From the NCBI GenBank assembly GCA_027081115.1, contig JALWLD010000054.1, positions 1 to 64,000 on the forward strand: a stretch of DNA of 64,000 nucleotides. The letters run 5' to 3'. The DNA comes from Sulfurovum sp. (GTDB taxonomy: Bacteria; Campylobacterota; Campylobacteria; Campylobacterales; Sulfurovaceae). Shown here one piece after another: positions 44,578 to 53,349 of the stretch; position 1 is the first letter of the stretch; every line of letters starts with the position of its first letter. A program made the translations under genes and the position numbers. The notes under the pieces were generated by a model. That model was not told where the DNA came from. It made no database searches and saw nothing but the letters and a program-made list of their open reading frames with translations.

Positions 44578-45897
44578 TTATTTTGTTCCATTCTTTGTTA
44601 TTTCAAAAAATTTATAGAAAAAGTTTTTAATAGTTTTCATAGGTGCTCTTGATATAGCCAGGGCACCTTTTTCCACGTTTTTGTTGATGGTAGATCCTGC
44701 TGCGATCATGACATCATCTTCAATGGTTACGGGTGCAACCAGTTGTGTATCAGAACCCACAAAGACATTTTTACCGATGATGGTTTTGTATTTGTTTTTC
44801 CCATCGTAGTTACAGGTAATGACACCTGCACCAATGTTGGAACCTTCTTCCACAGTGGCATCACCAATATAAGAGAGATGTCCTGCTTTGACACCTCTGA
44901 GTGTTGATTTTTTGATTTCAACAAAGTTACCGATGTGTGTGTCTATAAGCATAGAGTCTGGTCGAACTCTTCCCATAGGCCCTAAATCTGAATTTTCCAG
45001 GGTAGAGCTTTCTACTACCGAGTTTGCTTTAATGTGTGAAGATCTAATGGTGCTTGCACCTTGAATACTGACACCATTTTCCAAAATACACTCACCCTCA
45101 AATTTTGCACGGCAGTCAATGTAAATGGTTTCAGGCAGACGCATGGTTACACCTGCTTTCATCCACTCTGTTCTGATACGCCTTTGCATGATCTCTTCAG
45201 CCGCAGCAAGGTCAAGTTTGGAGTTGACTCCTTTAAATTCTTCTTCCTGTACATAGATCGGATTGACGATCTTTCCTTCATCGACAGCCATCTTGACAAT
45301 ATCTGTGAGGTAATATTCTGCTTGTGCATTGTTATTGTTTAGCTGGGGGATGTAGCATTCAAGCAAGGCAGTGTTGACCGAGTAGATACCGGCATTGACT
45401 GTTTTGGTCAAGAGTTGTGTTTTGTTACAGTCTTTTTGTTCAACGATCTCTTTGACCTGACCATGCTCAATGATGACACGTCCGTACCCGCTTGGGTCTT
45501 CGAGTTGGATGACTGACATATTGATGTCTGCATCGCCTGAAGTCAAAGCTAAAAGTGAATCTTTTGTAATGAGTGGCATGTCTCCATTAAGGATGAGTGT
45601 CCGGCTGTTTTGGGTCTTGACTCCCTTCATTGCACCACCGGTACCGGGATATTTCTTTGCATCCTGCATATGAAAGTGAATGTTTTCATAGTGTGTTTCG
45701 ATCTCTTTTTGTATACGCTCTGCCTGATGGTAAAGTACAACTGTAATGTCATTAGAGACTTCCTGTGCAGCATCTATAGCATGAAAGAGCATGGATTTAC
45801 CAGAGATCTCATGTAATACTTTTGGTGTAGTAGACTTCATTCTTGTCCCTTGACCCGCTGCAAGAATAACGACAGATAGTGAGTTTGTATTAGACAC
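44578..45897 (-). CDS. glmU: bifunctional GlmU uridylyl/acetyltransferase
   Basis: 439 residues, slightly short of the usual ~455. The pyrophosphorylase domain starts VVILAAGQGTRMKS and has LNGDMPLI. The left-handed beta-helix C-terminal half includes GNFVEIKKSTLRGVKAGHLS and GAGVITCNYDGKNKYKT. It makes UDP-GlcNAc for peptidoglycan and LPS. First gene of the tight minus-strand operon glmU-coaBC-uppS-prepilin peptidase-LptF/G-truA; divergent from trmA. Confidence 0.96.
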   Translation of the reverse strand: MSNTNSLSVVILAAGQGTRMKSTTPKVLHEISGKSMLFHAIDAAQEVSNDITVVLYHQAERIQKEIETHYENIHFHMQDAKKYPGTGGAMKGVKTQNSRTLILNGDMPLITKDSLLALTSGDADINMSVIQLEDPSGYGRVIIEHGQVKEIVEQKDCNKTQLLTKTVNAGIYSVNTALLECYIPQLNNNNAQAEYYLTDIVKMAVDEGKIVNPIYVQEEEFKGVNSKLDLAAAEEIMQRRIRTEWMKAGVTMRLPETIYIDCRAKFEGECILENGVSIQGASTIRSSHIKANSVVESSTLENSDLGPMGRVRPDSMLIDTHIGNFVEIKKSTLRGVKAGHLSYIGDATVEEGSNIGAGVITCNYDGKNKYKTIIGKNVFVGSDTQLVAPVTIEDDVMIAAGSTINKNVEKGALAISRAPMKTIKNFFYKFFEITKNGTK

Positions 45898-45974
45898 TTT
45901 TTGTACCTTTTGGATAAAATTACATAAATTATTATAGTATCGTGATTATATCGTATTGAAATTAAAGGCGTAAA

Positions 45975-47105
45975 TTGAATTGTAAACATTTCGGATCTTG
46001 TGGCTCTTGTGGGCTTTACGAGCTAAATTATTTAGAGCAGTTGCAACAAAAAGAAGAGAAGGTTTCAAAGCTTTTGGCACCTTTTTATACAGATACATTA
46101 GAGCTGTTTGATTCTCCTGACTCTCACTACCGTGCACGGTCAGAATTTCGTATCTGGCATGAGGGGGAGAGATGTGATTATGCTATGGGAAAAATGCCGC
46201 TTGACGGTGTTCGTGAAAAAGGTGCCATAAGCATTGAAGAGTGTCCAAAAGTTATAGATGCCATTGAAAAACGTATGTGGAAACTGCTAGAGAAGATCAA
46301 TGCTTCTACAGAAGTATTGAAAAAACGTCTTTTTGCTGTAGAGTTTCTGGCAACGACCACAGATGAGTGTCTCATTACTATGCTTTACCACAGAAAACTC
46401 GATGATGTCTGGAGTGAAGAAGCCAAGATACTTGAGTCTGAACTACAGTGTAAGGTTATGGGGAGAAGTCGTAAACAAAAAGTAATACTCTCCGATGAAT
46501 TTGTTACAGAAAAACTGAAAATTGATGGTAAAACAGTCACCTATGTGCAGTATGAAAGCGGGTTTACCCAACCCAACCCCACAGTAAATGTCAAGATGAT
46601 AGAGTGGGCCATCAAACAGGCAAAAACCATAGGATATGGTGACTTTTTGGAAGCCTATTGCGGGTTAGGGAATTTTACCTTGCCTCTTTCATACTATTTT
46701 GACAAAGTACTTGCTACAGAGATCTCTAAAAATTCCATCCATGCAGCACTGGAGAATTGTGCACTCAACGGTGTGAACAATATCACTTTTGCCAGACTCT
46801 CCTCTGAAGAAATGACAGAAGCACTGAATGGGGTAAGAGAGTTTACCAGACTTAAAGATATCGATCTGAACTCTTATAATTTTTCTACTGTTTTAGTTGA
46901 CCCACCAAGAGCAGGACTGGATGAAGCAAGCATTGGGCTTATTTCAAAAATTGAAAATATCATCTACATCTCATGTAACCCTGAAACGTTGGCACGAGAC
47001 CTTGAAATCTTAACGCAGACACATGAAGTACTAGAAGCAGCCCTGTATGATCAGTTCCCTCATACTTCACATGTAGAATCAGGGGTATTTTTGAAGAAAA
47101 AGTAA
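45975..47105 (+). CDS. trmA: tRNA (uracil-5-)-methyltransferase
   Basis: 376 residues from a TTG at 45975; no ATG exists before the conserved N-terminus, so the alternative start seems real. Features: an N-terminal Cys cluster CKHFGSCGSCGL, the SAM site DFLEAYCGLGNFTLPL near 220-235, the VDPPRAGLDE motif near 310 and the catalytic YISCNPETLARDL near 330. It makes m5U54 in tRNA. Followed by a gene-poor stretch. Confidence 0.93.
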   Translation: MNCKHFGSCGSCGLYELNYLEQLQQKEEKVSKLLAPFYTDTLELFDSPDSHYRARSEFRIWHEGERCDYAMGKMPLDGVREKGAISIEECPKVIDAIEKRMWKLLEKINASTEVLKKRLFAVEFLATTTDECLITMLYHRKLDDVWSEEAKILESELQCKVMGRSRKQKVILSDEFVTEKLKIDGKTVTYVQYESGFTQPNPTVNVKMIEWAIKQAKTIGYGDFLEAYCGLGNFTLPLSYYFDKVLATEISKNSIHAALENCALNGVNNITFARLSSEEMTEALNGVREFTRLKDIDLNSYNFSTVLVDPPRAGLDEASIGLISKIENIIYISCNPETLARDLEILTQTHEVLEAALYDQFPHTSHVESGVFLKKK

Positions 47106-47514
47106 AGTTTTTAACGTTCATTGAAAGTTTAGAAGTCTAGGGGGTAGTTATCACTTTATCCTCAATTACAATGGAGAATTAAACAAAAAAGAAGAGAGAC
47201 ATAATAACCAAAAACTCTCTTGAAACCACAGTCAATCACACTATCATACTAGCTTACTCCATAATACTTATGGTACACCAGGAGAACAATAAGTAGTAAT
47301 CCTGACTCAAACATCACTTACTGACACAATGCAAACAACCAAATCGTAGCCAAACTTATAGACAACCAAGTAGTAGAGAAGTCGTATAATAAACCATTAT
47401 TATATTCTTTATAATAAAAAATATATTAAATTAAGTATAATTTAATATAAAATTCATATTTAGTTAATACTTGTATTATATAATTAGTAGTTCTTATTAT
47501 AAATGGAGGTTGAA
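47106..47514. other. gene-poor, A/T-rich stretch
   Basis: I see no coding region. From about 47390 the sequence is extremely AT-rich. At 47425-47446 there is an inverted repeat ATTAAATTA-AGTA-TAATTTAAT, possibly an operator. The GC-richer part (47180-47390) has short stop-rich frames and no recognisable RNA. Confidence 0.5.
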
Positions 47515-47637
47515 ATGAACAAAAAATGGCATCTATGGTATCAATAATGGTACTGAGTAGATTGGATTACGTCAAATGACGCGATAATTATAGACTTAGA
47601 TACATGGACAATGGGATTGTCTTATAGATTTCAATAA
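47515..47637 (+). pseudogene. relic of an outer-membrane protein gene
   Basis: AATGGAGGTTGAA precedes ATGAAC and a run of A. With one frame change the reading is MNKK then MASMVSIMVLSRLD, like the start of a signal peptide. In the original frame the last codons read DTWTMGLSYRFQ then stop, the pattern of a terminal strand of an outer-membrane barrel. Stop codons lie between. Internal deletion of a porin-type gene, leaving its two ends, would explain this. It lies 12 bp before the pentahaem lipoprotein gene. Confidence 0.45.
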
Positions 47638-47649
47638 AAGGAAAAAATA

Positions 47650-50040
47650 ATGAAATACAAGAATATTCAATCATGGATGCTGATGCTTTCTGCTTCTTCA
47701 CTACTGATTTTAAGTGGATGTGGTTCTGATGGTACTACAACAGATAGTCCGATTACTACTACATTACCAACAACGACCACCTTACCAACAATTACAGAAC
47801 CTGCACCGGGTGAATTAGGGTATCAAACTATCTTACCAACTGGAGAAATTGAGTATGTAGATTATAAGGGAGACATAAGAGTTGCACCAGCATCTGCAGC
47901 AGATGCAGAGTATCATACCGGTACAGGCTATGGCAGTACACTTTTTGATAGTCCTGCAAACAAATGTCAGAATTGTCATAATGAACTTTATGATACCTGG
48001 GCAAGTTCCATGCATGGAAAATCATGGACAGATCCAATCTTTCAGTCTAAGTTTCAAGATTTTTTACGTACGCAGATTAATAAAATAGGTGAGAATCCAA
48101 CAGGAACTAAAGAGTATACAGAAGCTATGATTCCTAAAGTAGCACAGACATGTATTAAGTGTCATGCTCCTGGTGCATTTTATGCAGGTGACTTTAATGC
48201 AACGTTGACAACCTTAACAGCGCTAGCAACGACTGCTGATTTGATAGCTGCACAAGGTACGGACCAATATAATCTTGCAAGTACAACAACAACCTATGAT
48301 GCGACACAAGAAGCAGCTGTTGTAGCAGTTTCGCATACCAACGGAAATCTTTATAAATTGACTTATCAAATTGGTCATGAATCCAATCTTGAGGGTATAA
48401 CATGTGCATTTTGTCACAGTATTGAAACACCAAGGTTAATGAAAAGTGGTGATACCTACACATTGAAAGCAGATATGAGGTCTGGCCCACATGGACCTAT
48501 TATTAGAAGTTTGGGTGAAATACTTTCACAGGAGAACAATGCTTCGGCACAAGATATGAATAACTTCTTCAGAATCTGGGGACCAGAAAAACCTGTAGAG
48601 TATAACAATACAAATAAAGGTCCGGATGACGTAGCAACAAGAGCAAGTGATGGTCGTTATACGATGACTAGTGCAGACATTAATGGAACAAATGGAAAAA
48701 CACACTATACAGGCGGACCATACTATGGACCATTCGGAGTGAGTGGAAAATCAAATGAAAATGCAGATGATCAAACCGATCGTATCGCGTTGATAAACCC
48801 TCATTATGATAAGACAACGAACAATCACTTTGGTACAAGTGGCAAAGGCTTATGTCTTACGTGTCACCAACGTTCAGCAGGTGCAAAAACTGCAGCTGTA
48901 GTAGGGCAGTTCATGGAACTTTGTTCGACACAAATGGCAGTGACAACAGGTGGAGATACTGCGACAGAAGATACGTTAAGTTCTCCAAAATGTCAAAAGT
49001 GTCACATGGAGAGAATAGAAGGTAATCTTCTTCACCAATGGGCAAGACCAGACTTGAGTTTTGATGCTGCAACCTTTGAAACGGCAGTGGGGTATGCTCT
49101 GACCCCTGAACTAGATGAAAAAGATACTACTGTGCCTGCTGGAGAAAATCCTCAGCGTGATGGTTGGTATAATTCACATGCCTTCTTGGGTGCAAGTAAA
49201 ACAGGTCATAAAACGAGTGCCGCTGCAAAAATAAAAAGTGGATTTGATGCTTCACTTGCACAAATCAATGATGGTGCAACACTTACTGTTTTGACTACAT
49301 TTACCAACAAAACTGCACACATGTTCCCTGGTGCACACCCTATGCGTCGTGTATTAACACGTGTTATCGTCAATTCTGATCAGGGAGTGATTGATGTGTC
49401 AAGTAGTACAGGTAATTCATTCTTTACTGATATAGAAAACAATGTTCAACCATTAGTAGATAAATTACTCCATGTGAGTGCGTTGTCTCCAGTGACAGTA
49501 CTTGAAAATGGGAGTGCAGCATTAACCTTCCAAGGAAAAGCGGCAGATTTAAGCGGTGGTATTGTAACTTCTCAAAAATTTGATGGTACGCCTGTCATAA
49601 TTCCTGGAACAGACTATACATTGAGAGATCAAACTGTAACTGCCGGCCTTACAACAGGAACTGTCAATAATGCAGCGATTGTTTTAGATACGAACTTAAG
49701 TACGTTTACAAGAGTGTATGGACATGAAACAGGGAAGTTATATGACCTTGATAACAATGCAACAACACCTAGTGTATTTGTAGTTCGCCCAGGGTTTGAT
49801 TCAAATACAGTTGAAAACGATAACCGTTTAAGCCCTAATGAAACAGAGGCATATACATTGACCTATGACATTACAGGTAAAACAGGTGTAAGTATTACTT
49901 ACAAAGTATACTATATGCAAAAAGGTGCAAATGGTAAGTTCATTGTAGATCCAGCAACAGGTTTCTTAGACCAAGCAGCTAGTGATGCAAGTAAACTACT
50001 TGTGACGGAAGTAGGAACATATACCGAAGTAGTGAACTAA
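47650..50040 (+). CDS. pentahaem c-type cytochrome lipoprotein
   Basis: 796 residues. Lipobox LSGC with Cys24 marks a lipoprotein signal peptide. After a Thr/Pro-rich linker there are five CxxCH sites: CQNCH (about 103), CIKCH (171), CAFCH (253), CLTCH (401) and CQKCH (450). The C-terminal ~300 residues are haem-free and beta-rich. The pattern after haem 1 (YDTWASSMH) resembles the smaller cytochrome at 16561-17691. Probably a membrane-anchored multihaem reductase or electron conduit; substrate unknown. A hairpin at 50050-50076 probably ends the transcript. Confidence 0.87.
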   Translation: MKYKNIQSWMLMLSASSLLILSGCGSDGTTTDSPITTTLPTTTTLPTITEPAPGELGYQTILPTGEIEYVDYKGDIRVAPASAADAEYHTGTGYGSTLFDSPANKCQNCHNELYDTWASSMHGKSWTDPIFQSKFQDFLRTQINKIGENPTGTKEYTEAMIPKVAQTCIKCHAPGAFYAGDFNATLTTLTALATTADLIAAQGTDQYNLASTTTTYDATQEAAVVAVSHTNGNLYKLTYQIGHESNLEGITCAFCHSIETPRLMKSGDTYTLKADMRSGPHGPIIRSLGEILSQENNASAQDMNNFFRIWGPEKPVEYNNTNKGPDDVATRASDGRYTMTSADINGTNGKTHYTGGPYYGPFGVSGKSNENADDQTDRIALINPHYDKTTNNHFGTSGKGLCLTCHQRSAGAKTAAVVGQFMELCSTQMAVTTGGDTATEDTLSSPKCQKCHMERIEGNLLHQWARPDLSFDAATFETAVGYALTPELDEKDTTVPAGENPQRDGWYNSHAFLGASKTGHKTSAAAKIKSGFDASLAQINDGATLTVLTTFTNKTAHMFPGAHPMRRVLTRVIVNSDQGVIDVSSSTGNSFFTDIENNVQPLVDKLLHVSALSPVTVLENGSAALTFQGKAADLSGGIVTSQKFDGTPVIIPGTDYTLRDQTVTAGLTTGTVNNAAIVLDTNLSTFTRVYGHETGKLYDLDNNATTPSVFVVRPGFDSNTVENDNRLSPNETEAYTLTYDITGKTGVSITYKVYYMQKGANGKFIVDPATGFLDQAASDASKLLVTEVGTYTEVVN

Positions 50041-50049
50041 AACTTCTTC

Positions 50050-50076
50050 ATACCATCCCTCTCTTGTGGGTGGTAT
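50050..50076 (+). terminator. terminator of the pentahaem lipoprotein gene
   Basis: ATACCA and TGGTAT plus CCC and GGG pair with one bulged T. A T-rich segment follows about 18 nt on. Confidence 0.6.
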
Positions 50077-50228
50077 TGCTTCACTCCCAATATTTCTTTT
50101 TTTATCTTATTCAAAATATATACAACATTCCAAGGTATAGGATAGAGAACTCTTTGCTTCCATTCCTAAAGCCAACCTACCCTTAAAAATAACCTCATGT
50201 CATATAATTCAAGGTTGACCAATAATTA

Positions 50229-51311
50229 TTATTTTGTTTTTGGTGCTAAAACCCATAGTTCAACTTTTTCAGTATCTCTGGAGTCTCTGCGTTTTGTTCT
50301 TCTTGATGAGGCTCTGACATCTCTTTTTAGGTGCATATCTTTTCTAAAACGATTGTTTTTTTGAAGTTCTTCTATGATGGGGTGAGTACTTTCTTCATCG
50401 ACAACTTGTGCAAGATTTGAAAATATGAGAACTACTTTTCCTTCAGGGGTAAGATGTCTGAGTGCCTGTTCAAAAAATCTTGGGAACAGGTTTTCTTCAT
50501 AATACATGGCTTTATCGATGCCCTCTTCGAGTGTATGTTTCGCAAGTAACCAAGGTGGGTTAAAAACAATCAAATCAGCTTTCACCTCACAATCTTCAAA
50601 AAGATCACTATGATGCAGGGTCATTTTATTTTCATAGCCTAGTCGCTGGATCTCTTCAGATATACCTATGATGGCATTTTTATTGGTATCTGATGCATAA
50701 ATATTTTCAAAACCATTTTGGATGAGTTGGAAAGACAATACCCCAGAACCTACACCAATATCTATAGCATTTGTTTTTGCTCCGTCATATTTTTTCAACC
50801 ATTTGTCAAATAGCTTTAAATGATCAAACCGTGTAGGGAAATAGGTGCCATAGTAAGGGTGAATGGTCAGATCCAGGGTCTTTACTTCAAGCCCCTTTTT
50901 GTACCACTGCCAAGAGCTGTTCATCCCCTGTACTTCGGGGAAAGATACATAAAACTCTGATACATCAGGATATAACAGTTCCAGCCATCCAAAATCAGGA
51001 GATTTTTTAACAAGGAGACTATTGTCTTTTACTTTTAGTAATAATCTGTGTGAAGCTTCTCTAAATGCAGCACGGTAATCACGTTGTCCTTGGAAACTTT
51101 TGTCTGTGTATTTGCGTAAAAGGTTTTTTTTGAGTTCATTTAAAACCTGTAAACCGTTGCTGTAAAATTCTTCAACCAGTACATACTTTCCCTTAATCAT
51201 CTCATCAACAGTCGCTACTGTATCCATTTTACGATAGAAGCTTATTGCTTCGATCTCTGTGGTGATAATATCTGGTCTGTCTGCCTGGAGTGATTGTAAA
51301 TCTTTATTCAT
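50229..51311 (-). CDS. class I SAM-dependent methyltransferase
   Basis: 360 residues. The Rossmann methyltransferase core is near 195-310 with AIDIGVGSGVLSFQLI, ASDTNKNAI and the catalytic-type motif FNPPWLL, as in PrmC/RsmC-like N-methyltransferases. The ~180-residue N-terminal part is of unknown fold and the C-terminal basic tail (RRTKRRDSRD) could contact RNA. The likely target is a protein Gln or RNA base; not known. Stands alone. Confidence 0.78.
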   Translation of the reverse strand: MNKDLQSLQADRPDIITTEIEAISFYRKMDTVATVDEMIKGKYVLVEEFYSNGLQVLNELKKNLLRKYTDKSFQGQRDYRAAFREASHRLLLKVKDNSLLVKKSPDFGWLELLYPDVSEFYVSFPEVQGMNSSWQWYKKGLEVKTLDLTIHPYYGTYFPTRFDHLKLFDKWLKKYDGAKTNAIDIGVGSGVLSFQLIQNGFENIYASDTNKNAIIGISEEIQRLGYENKMTLHHSDLFEDCEVKADLIVFNPPWLLAKHTLEEGIDKAMYYEENLFPRFFEQALRHLTPEGKVVLIFSNLAQVVDEESTHPIIEELQKNNRFRKDMHLKRDVRASSRRTKRRDSRDTEKVELWVLAPKTK

Positions 51312-51483
51312 ATAATTATACCCTTTGTTATGTGTTACAGTCTAGTCTATGGAGGCTTTGTTCTGGTTTGTTTTCTGACGGATTGATCTGTTATATGATT
51401 TTACTTAGGGTATTTTATGGACTATCTCGGAAAAAGTATGATATTATGGAGACAGAAGTACATACTACGGAGGTAAAGAATAT

Positions 51484-51618
51484 ATGGCAAAAACAAACTA
51501 CTCTTATGAAAAAAGAGGTCGAGAAATCGAAAAGCAGAAAAAACAAGAAGAGAAGCGTCAGAAAAAATTGAATAAAAAGAATGAAGATAAGAAGGAAGAA
51601 GAATCTAAACCCTTATAA
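51484..51618 (+). CDS. 44-residue basic conserved small protein
   Basis: Starts MAKTNYSYEKRGREIEKQKK and is very Lys/Glu-rich, ending ESKPL. A strong GGAGGTAA lies 7 nt before the ATG. The start resembles a widespread small-protein family beginning MAKTNYSYEKR in Proteobacteria, function unknown. The stop lies in a terminator hairpin. Confidence 0.72.
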   Translation: MAKTNYSYEKRGREIEKQKKQEEKRQKKLNKKNEDKKEEESKPL

Positions 51619-51641
51619 AACAGTGAATCCTATAAGGGTTT
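51607..51641. terminator. bidirectional terminator hairpin
   Basis: AAACCCTTATA and TATAAGGGTTT form a perfect 11-bp stem with a 13-nt loop. It lies between the convergent small-protein and CoA-binding genes. Confidence 0.7.
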
Positions 51642-51659
51642 GGAAGCTTTGATTTTAGA

Positions 51660-52088
51660 CTACATTAATGCTGCATGTTCAATCTTGGTACAGTGGTTCT
51701 GTACCACTTTCATACCGGCATCTTTTGCTTTTTGTGCAGCCTTGTTGTTAATGAGTCCCAACTGACCCCAAAATACATCAATATCTCCACGCGCAATAGC
51801 AGCATCGGCAATGGCATCAAAGGCATCGGCTTTTCTAAAGATGTCGATCATGTCTACTTTAAAAGGGATCTCTGCGAGTGAACGGTAAACCTTTTCACCT
51901 AAGATCTCTTCCTCTTTTGGGTAGATAGGCACGATCTTATACCCGGCATTTTTTAAATATTTGGCTACACGGTGGCTTGCTTTAGTCTCATCAGGAGAAA
52001 GACCCAGTATCGCAATCGTTTTTACACTGTTGAAAATCTCTCTCATCTCTTCAGGGTTGGAGTTTACTGTTGGCATTTCGCATTCCAT
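51660..52088 (-). CDS. CoA-binding (YccU-like) protein
   Basis: 142 residues, single Rossmann CoA_binding domain: TIAILGLSPDETKASHRVAKYL near 27-48, YKIVPIYPKEEEILGEKVYRSL and the C-terminal VVQNHCTKIEH. It binds CoA-type nucleotides in the family. No catalytic role is proven. Start chosen because AAAGGA sits 6 nt upstream of ATG 52088. Confidence 0.85.
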   Translation of the reverse strand: MECEMPTVNSNPEEMREIFNSVKTIAILGLSPDETKASHRVAKYLKNAGYKIVPIYPKEEEILGEKVYRSLAEIPFKVDMIDIFRKADAFDAIADAAIARGDIDVFWGQLGLINNKAAQKAKDAGMKVVQNHCTKIEHAALM

Positions 52089-52173
52089 TAAGAATCCTTT
52101 ATTATGAATATTTTTTAATGATATCGAGGAAAGATAATGTCAGACTTAAATAGACAGAGGATTTAGTTCATAG

Positions 52174-52182
52174 TGCTATAAT
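52174..52182 (+). promoter_or_regulatory. extended -10 promoter of mnmH
   Basis: TGCTATAAT matches an extended -10 box, 31 bp ahead of the ATG at 52213. The same sequence stands upstream of ilvB at 56801. Confidence 0.45.
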
Positions 52183-52212
52183 GTTGCTAATTATACAAGG
52201 GAACAACTATTT

Positions 52213-53316
52213 ATGCCAAACCTTAGCCAAAGCAGTGATTTTAGAGATATCGTTGTGAACCGTACCCCACTTATTGATGTCCGTGCTCCTGTTGAGTTTG
52301 AAAAGGGTGCTTTTCCTTATGCTGTGAATTTACCTCTTATGAGCAACGAAGAGAGACATTTGGTTGGTATTAAGTACAAAGAAAAGGGTAATGAGGCTGC
52401 GGTAAAACTAGGCCATACCTTGGTGAAAGATGCAATCAAATCTTCACGTGTACAGGCCTGGCTGGATTTCATAGAATCAAACCCTGACGTAAAGCTGTAC
52501 TGTTTTAGAGGAGGAGAACGCTCGAAGATCTCCCAAGAGTGGATCGCAGAAGCCAAACATGATATTGTCAGACTCAAAGGTGGTTATAAAGCATTTAGAA
52601 ACTACTTAATGGAGGAGACCCAGAAGTCTATATCACATTTTAAACCCTATATTATCGGAGGTCGTACGGGCTCAGGTAAAACGATCTTGTTACATCGTTT
52701 GAATAACGTAATAGACCTGGAAGGTCTAGCTGAACATAGAGGCTCTTCTTTTGGCAGGAAGATCAAAGAACAGCCGACACAAATAGCATTTGAAAATGCT
52801 TTGGCTTATGCGCTTATACAAAAACTGGACGAAGGTTGTGATACACTGCTTTTTGAAGATGAGGGGGAGTACATTGGTCGACTTTATGTACCCAAAGCAT
52901 TGGCAGAATATCTGAAACCTGCTCCTTTGATTATATTGGAGACTTCTACCAACGAGCGGGTAGAGATCACCTTTGATGAATATATCGTCAAAGCACAGGA
53001 GAGTTATGCGGAGGTCTATGGTGAAGCAGCCTTGAAGAAGTGGAGTGAGAGTATTCATGCGGCTATGTCTCGCATAAAACGTAGACTGGGTGGAGAACGA
53101 TATAAAACGGTTTGTCAAATTTTTGATGATGCAGTAAAAGATCAAAAAGAGAGTGCATCTTTGGAAAGCTATAGAGTTTGGGTGCGCTATTTGTTGGAAA
53201 AGTATTATGATCCTATGTATGACTACCAGATAGAAAAGAACAGGGAACGTATTGTATTTAGAGGTACGGCAAAAGAGATAGAAAATTTTTTGGCCTCTGC
53301 CTTAAAGCAGAAGTGA
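52213..53316 (+). CDS. mnmH: tRNA 2-selenouridine synthase
   Basis: 367 residues. An N-terminal rhodanese domain (about 1-130) starts RTPLIDVRAPVEFEKG and carries the catalytic Cys97 in YCFRGGERS. A P-loop GGRTGSGKT lies near 150-158. It replaces sulfur by selenium at the wobble 2-thiouridine of tRNAs, using selenophosphate, so selenophosphate synthase should exist elsewhere in the genome. Followed 33 bp on by ilvA. Confidence 0.93.
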   Translation: MPNLSQSSDFRDIVVNRTPLIDVRAPVEFEKGAFPYAVNLPLMSNEERHLVGIKYKEKGNEAAVKLGHTLVKDAIKSSRVQAWLDFIESNPDVKLYCFRGGERSKISQEWIAEAKHDIVRLKGGYKAFRNYLMEETQKSISHFKPYIIGGRTGSGKTILLHRLNNVIDLEGLAEHRGSSFGRKIKEQPTQIAFENALAYALIQKLDEGCDTLLFEDEGEYIGRLYVPKALAEYLKPAPLIILETSTNERVEITFDEYIVKAQESYAEVYGEAALKKWSESIHAAMSRIKRRLGGERYKTVCQIFDDAVKDQKESASLESYRVWVRYLLEKYYDPMYDYQIEKNRERIVFRGTAKEIENFLASALKQK

Positions 53317-53349
53317 TATAATTTTACATTATTTTGGATAGGGAATGAA

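Noticed and set aside
51290-51571. Open frame of 93 codons on the + strand
   Set aside because: It crosses the intergenic region and reads the 44-residue small protein gene out of frame; the well-placed ribosome binding site belongs to the ATG at 51484.
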